A DNA stretch of 64,000 bases from Nemania diffusa (lineage: Eukaryota > Ascomycota > Sordariomycetes > Xylariales > Xylariaceae). The notes beneath the pieces were generated by a model. That model did not search any database, was not told where the DNA came from, and worked only from the letters and a program-made list of their open reading frames with translations. The stretch's first letter is position 1, and every line of letters begins with the position of its first letter. The translations under genes were made by a program, and so were the position numbers. The stretch is taken from assembly GCA_038501195.1 (NCBI GenBank), contig JBBPUQ010000002.1, forward strand, positions 1,550,001 through 1,614,000, written 5' to 3'. Shown in pieces: positions 61,588-64,000 of this stretch.

Positions 61588-64000
61588 TAACGACTATGAC
61601 GCTTTGACCCCCTTTCCCTTCACTCCCTACTCCTCCTCTTCCTCCTGCTCCACTCTTAATGCTCTCTTCATCATCATTATCATCGTAAATACCCCTTTCC
61701 GCAACCTTGATGAGATGGCGTCAAAATTCCATGTTTTTTTTGAAAGTCTTTCCCTTTCGGTGTCCAGGTTGAAAGGTTCTCTGTGGGTGTCTAAAAACAC
61801 GGAAGACAGGTTCGCAAATGGGCTAGCCTTGTGTGTTCATCTTATATCCGGGGTTCTAAATTGCGTTAAAAGCAGAGTTCGGCAAGGAGTCTATGTTCGT
61901 GTTCGTGTGCGCTGCTGTTCTTGTTCTGTCTTGCTCTTCTCTTCTGGTCTGAACTTTTTAAGTATATTCGATATTGGATAGTTGTGAGATGGTTGTTGTA
62001 TATACAGCCAAGAGGAGGAAAGTTGTAACTATAACAGAGATGCCTTTTTATGTTTCGCACGGGAATTCCGGTCACTCCTTTTGCAGTTCGGCTTCTGTGT
62101 GTCTGAGTTAGTACTTAAAGCTGCATGAGCTCAAGAACTGGGAAGATGTTCAATTAAATAAATAAATTAAACCATGATTCCAAGCCACACCCCTCCTCTT
62201 TCAAGCAGTAACCAGCTATAGTCGGTGTTTCTAGATTCTCCACGATTGTCACAAGCTCATGGTTGCATGCCCATGTATGTATGTAAGTCAGTATTTGTCA
62301 ACTCAGTATTCAGGCTCTTTTCAACAAGCTTACCGAAGGGCAACCCATGGGGTACCAGCGCGACAACGAGAGAGACAAAAACCCAGCAACCAGCCAATCG
62401 CGCAGCAGATCCTGGGTGGCGACGCCAACTCGCTACCGGGAAACGCCAGGGTCCAGGTTAGGTCGTGTGCTATTGGGACTATTTTCCACCAAAGACGTGC
62501 GTCCCAGTCGTCGGCGGTCGATGTAACCGGTCTTCCCCCCTCGCACCGCGATATTACCAATGCTTTTTCAGCAAATCGTAAAATAAAAAAAAGCAAACCC
62601 AAAAAGAAAAACCGGTGTCCCTTATCCTTGAGCGACAGGCCACGCAAGATAAGGAGGGATATCATAACTGGGTTTCGGAGTGTCGCTCGAGGAGGGTTTC
62701 TAAACGCGTCCAGCTTGCGCAATATGGACGGCGCTTGACGCACCGTCGGAAAGGACAGGGCTGGCCTGCTTTTTGTCATGCTTTCAGTGAAAGAGTAACC
62801 ACACCAAAGTGACTCGATAAATTAACTTGGCCTGGCTCCGAGGATCTGATATCTCTGGGCTCCGATAAGCGTCGACGAGATGTATGCAGTCCTAGTCTTC
62901 GCAGTTTCGCGACGGCGAATTCTCTCGGCCCTAGCTATGACTTTATCATTATAAAAACTCGCTACTACGATATAGAGAGAAATCCCTCTAATTTCCCACA
63001 TCTGCCCTCTATCTATTTAGCTTTGCTAGTCACTTCCGGGGATAAGAAAGATATCGCAGGGTAGGAAAACCCATGCCGGCCGGAAGGTTTCCAGGAATAG
63101 CGTACACATGAGCGGCGGCATTCTACCCAAACGGACGAATTGAACAGGCATGCTGGCCATGGATTGCGTACTCATCATATGAAAGCGGGGTTTCCCGGAC
63201 ACCAACTTGATAATACTCGAAGCAATAGTGAAAGATAGCAGCTTAGGATAGGGCAGGGGGCGAACGCGTTCGCGATCGTAGTCATGGGCGTGGATTTCAT
63301 TCGTTAGCACAATGCGCATTATAATATATATGAGGTCTATATTTAGCTAAATTAAAAGCCACAGTCCCATTGCGTCATGAGGTATGTCTCTGATCTAGAC
63401 GAATAGCTCGACGCTGCTACCCTATCTGTTTGTCTTTTGATGCTTATTTGTCAGAGCTATCAGATGTGATCCGTAAACCAGGAAGTATGATATGATTATC
63501 ATTTCGGGGAGCGGAGAGTGCGCCGTGGCCGGTTACCCGATTCCGGTGACCGCCATAGATAAACACGCTGCAGGGAGCACATATGTGCGTATAAGTGATC
63601 AAGACTAGCAGCATAATGGGCCATATACAACAGTCTATCGCCTAGCTAGTGATAGAAACCATATTACTGCGTAGATCTCTCATTCATCCCTTATCTCCTC
63701 AGATTATCTATTAATAATAGCATTGTTACCTTTCCCGATTCCTTCATACACTGTCTCTCATCTAACAACTGTTACTCTGTAGTCGGTCTAGACATACTTC
63801 TCATAAACTAATAAATGAATATACCATCACATGCAAGAAAAGCTATTGGAGGAAAAGCCTAATTTCCATGTTTACTCTTTTTTCTTTTTTTCTTTTTATA
63901 ACTCAAGCAAAATATATTTAGTTACCGTACATATGGTAGGTGCACCTATCTATCTGTATTACGCCGACAGGCAGACCCTTCATTCCATTTCTTCCTCGTT
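61588..64000. other. Gene-free right flank
   Basis: About 2.4 kb after xyr1. It contains C/T-rich xyr1 3' flank and then AT-richer spacer with many stops. An open frame at 62259-62738 starts at an unconvincing site, is mirrored on the other strand and has no motif. A gene could begin beyond the window edge. Confidence 0.5.

Noticed and set aside
62259..62738. 159-codon ORF downstream of xyr1
   Set aside because: An opposite-strand ORF covers the same bases; no motif and a poor start context.

Overview
The window looks like nuclear DNA of a filamentous ascomycete (Pezizomycotina), probably a Sordariomycete. Genes have short introns (46-168 bp) with GTAAGT/GTATGT-type donors and CTAAC branch sites. 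The gene set includes a CYP51B-like sterol demethylase and an XlnR/Xyr1-type xylanase regulator. Genes are sparse: 13 supported protein genes in 64 kb, separated by long AT-richer spacers full of short TAGGTA/TACCTA words. No rRNA, tRNA, CRISPR array, intact transposon or secondary-metabolite cluster was recognised. Introns were assigned by eye from splice consensus, reading-frame continuity and family conservation; none is supported by transcript data.

Left part (1-15.2 kb): a GT31-like Golgi-type glycosyltransferase (-); a Tpa1/Ofd1-type prolyl hydroxylase (+) convergent with a Ppn1-type vacuolar endopolyphosphatase (-); a three-exon histidine-phosphatase (phosphoglycerate-mutase-like) gene (-) that is invisible as a single ORF; and an STK19-family winged-helix protein (+). 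A 6.6 kb gene-free spacer follows.

Middle (21.8-41.7 kb): a Kip2/Tea2/KipA-type kinesin-7 (+), an orphan fucosyltransferase-like membrane protein with an HVRQGD motif (+), CYP51/erg11 (+), a DUF3074 START-like protein (+), a two-exon 77-residue disordered protein (+) and a five-exon CRT10-family protein (-) with a duplicated acidic repeat.

Right part (45.7-61.6 kb): a four-exon Mep/Amt ammonium transporter (+) preceded by a 19-C homopolymer, an 11 kb gene-free AT-richer block, and the xyr1/xlnR gene (+).

The genes do not form a pathway. They are mostly housekeeping or regulatory genes: sterol synthesis, polyphosphate turnover, microtubule transport, nitrogen uptake and plant-cell-wall degradation control. 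No obviously new multi-gene system was found. The best leads are a polyacidic/polylysine tail on the endopolyphosphatase, the orphan fucosyltransferase, stop-free introns of 3n length in three genes (most striking in xyr1), and a recurring 11-bp intergenic word.
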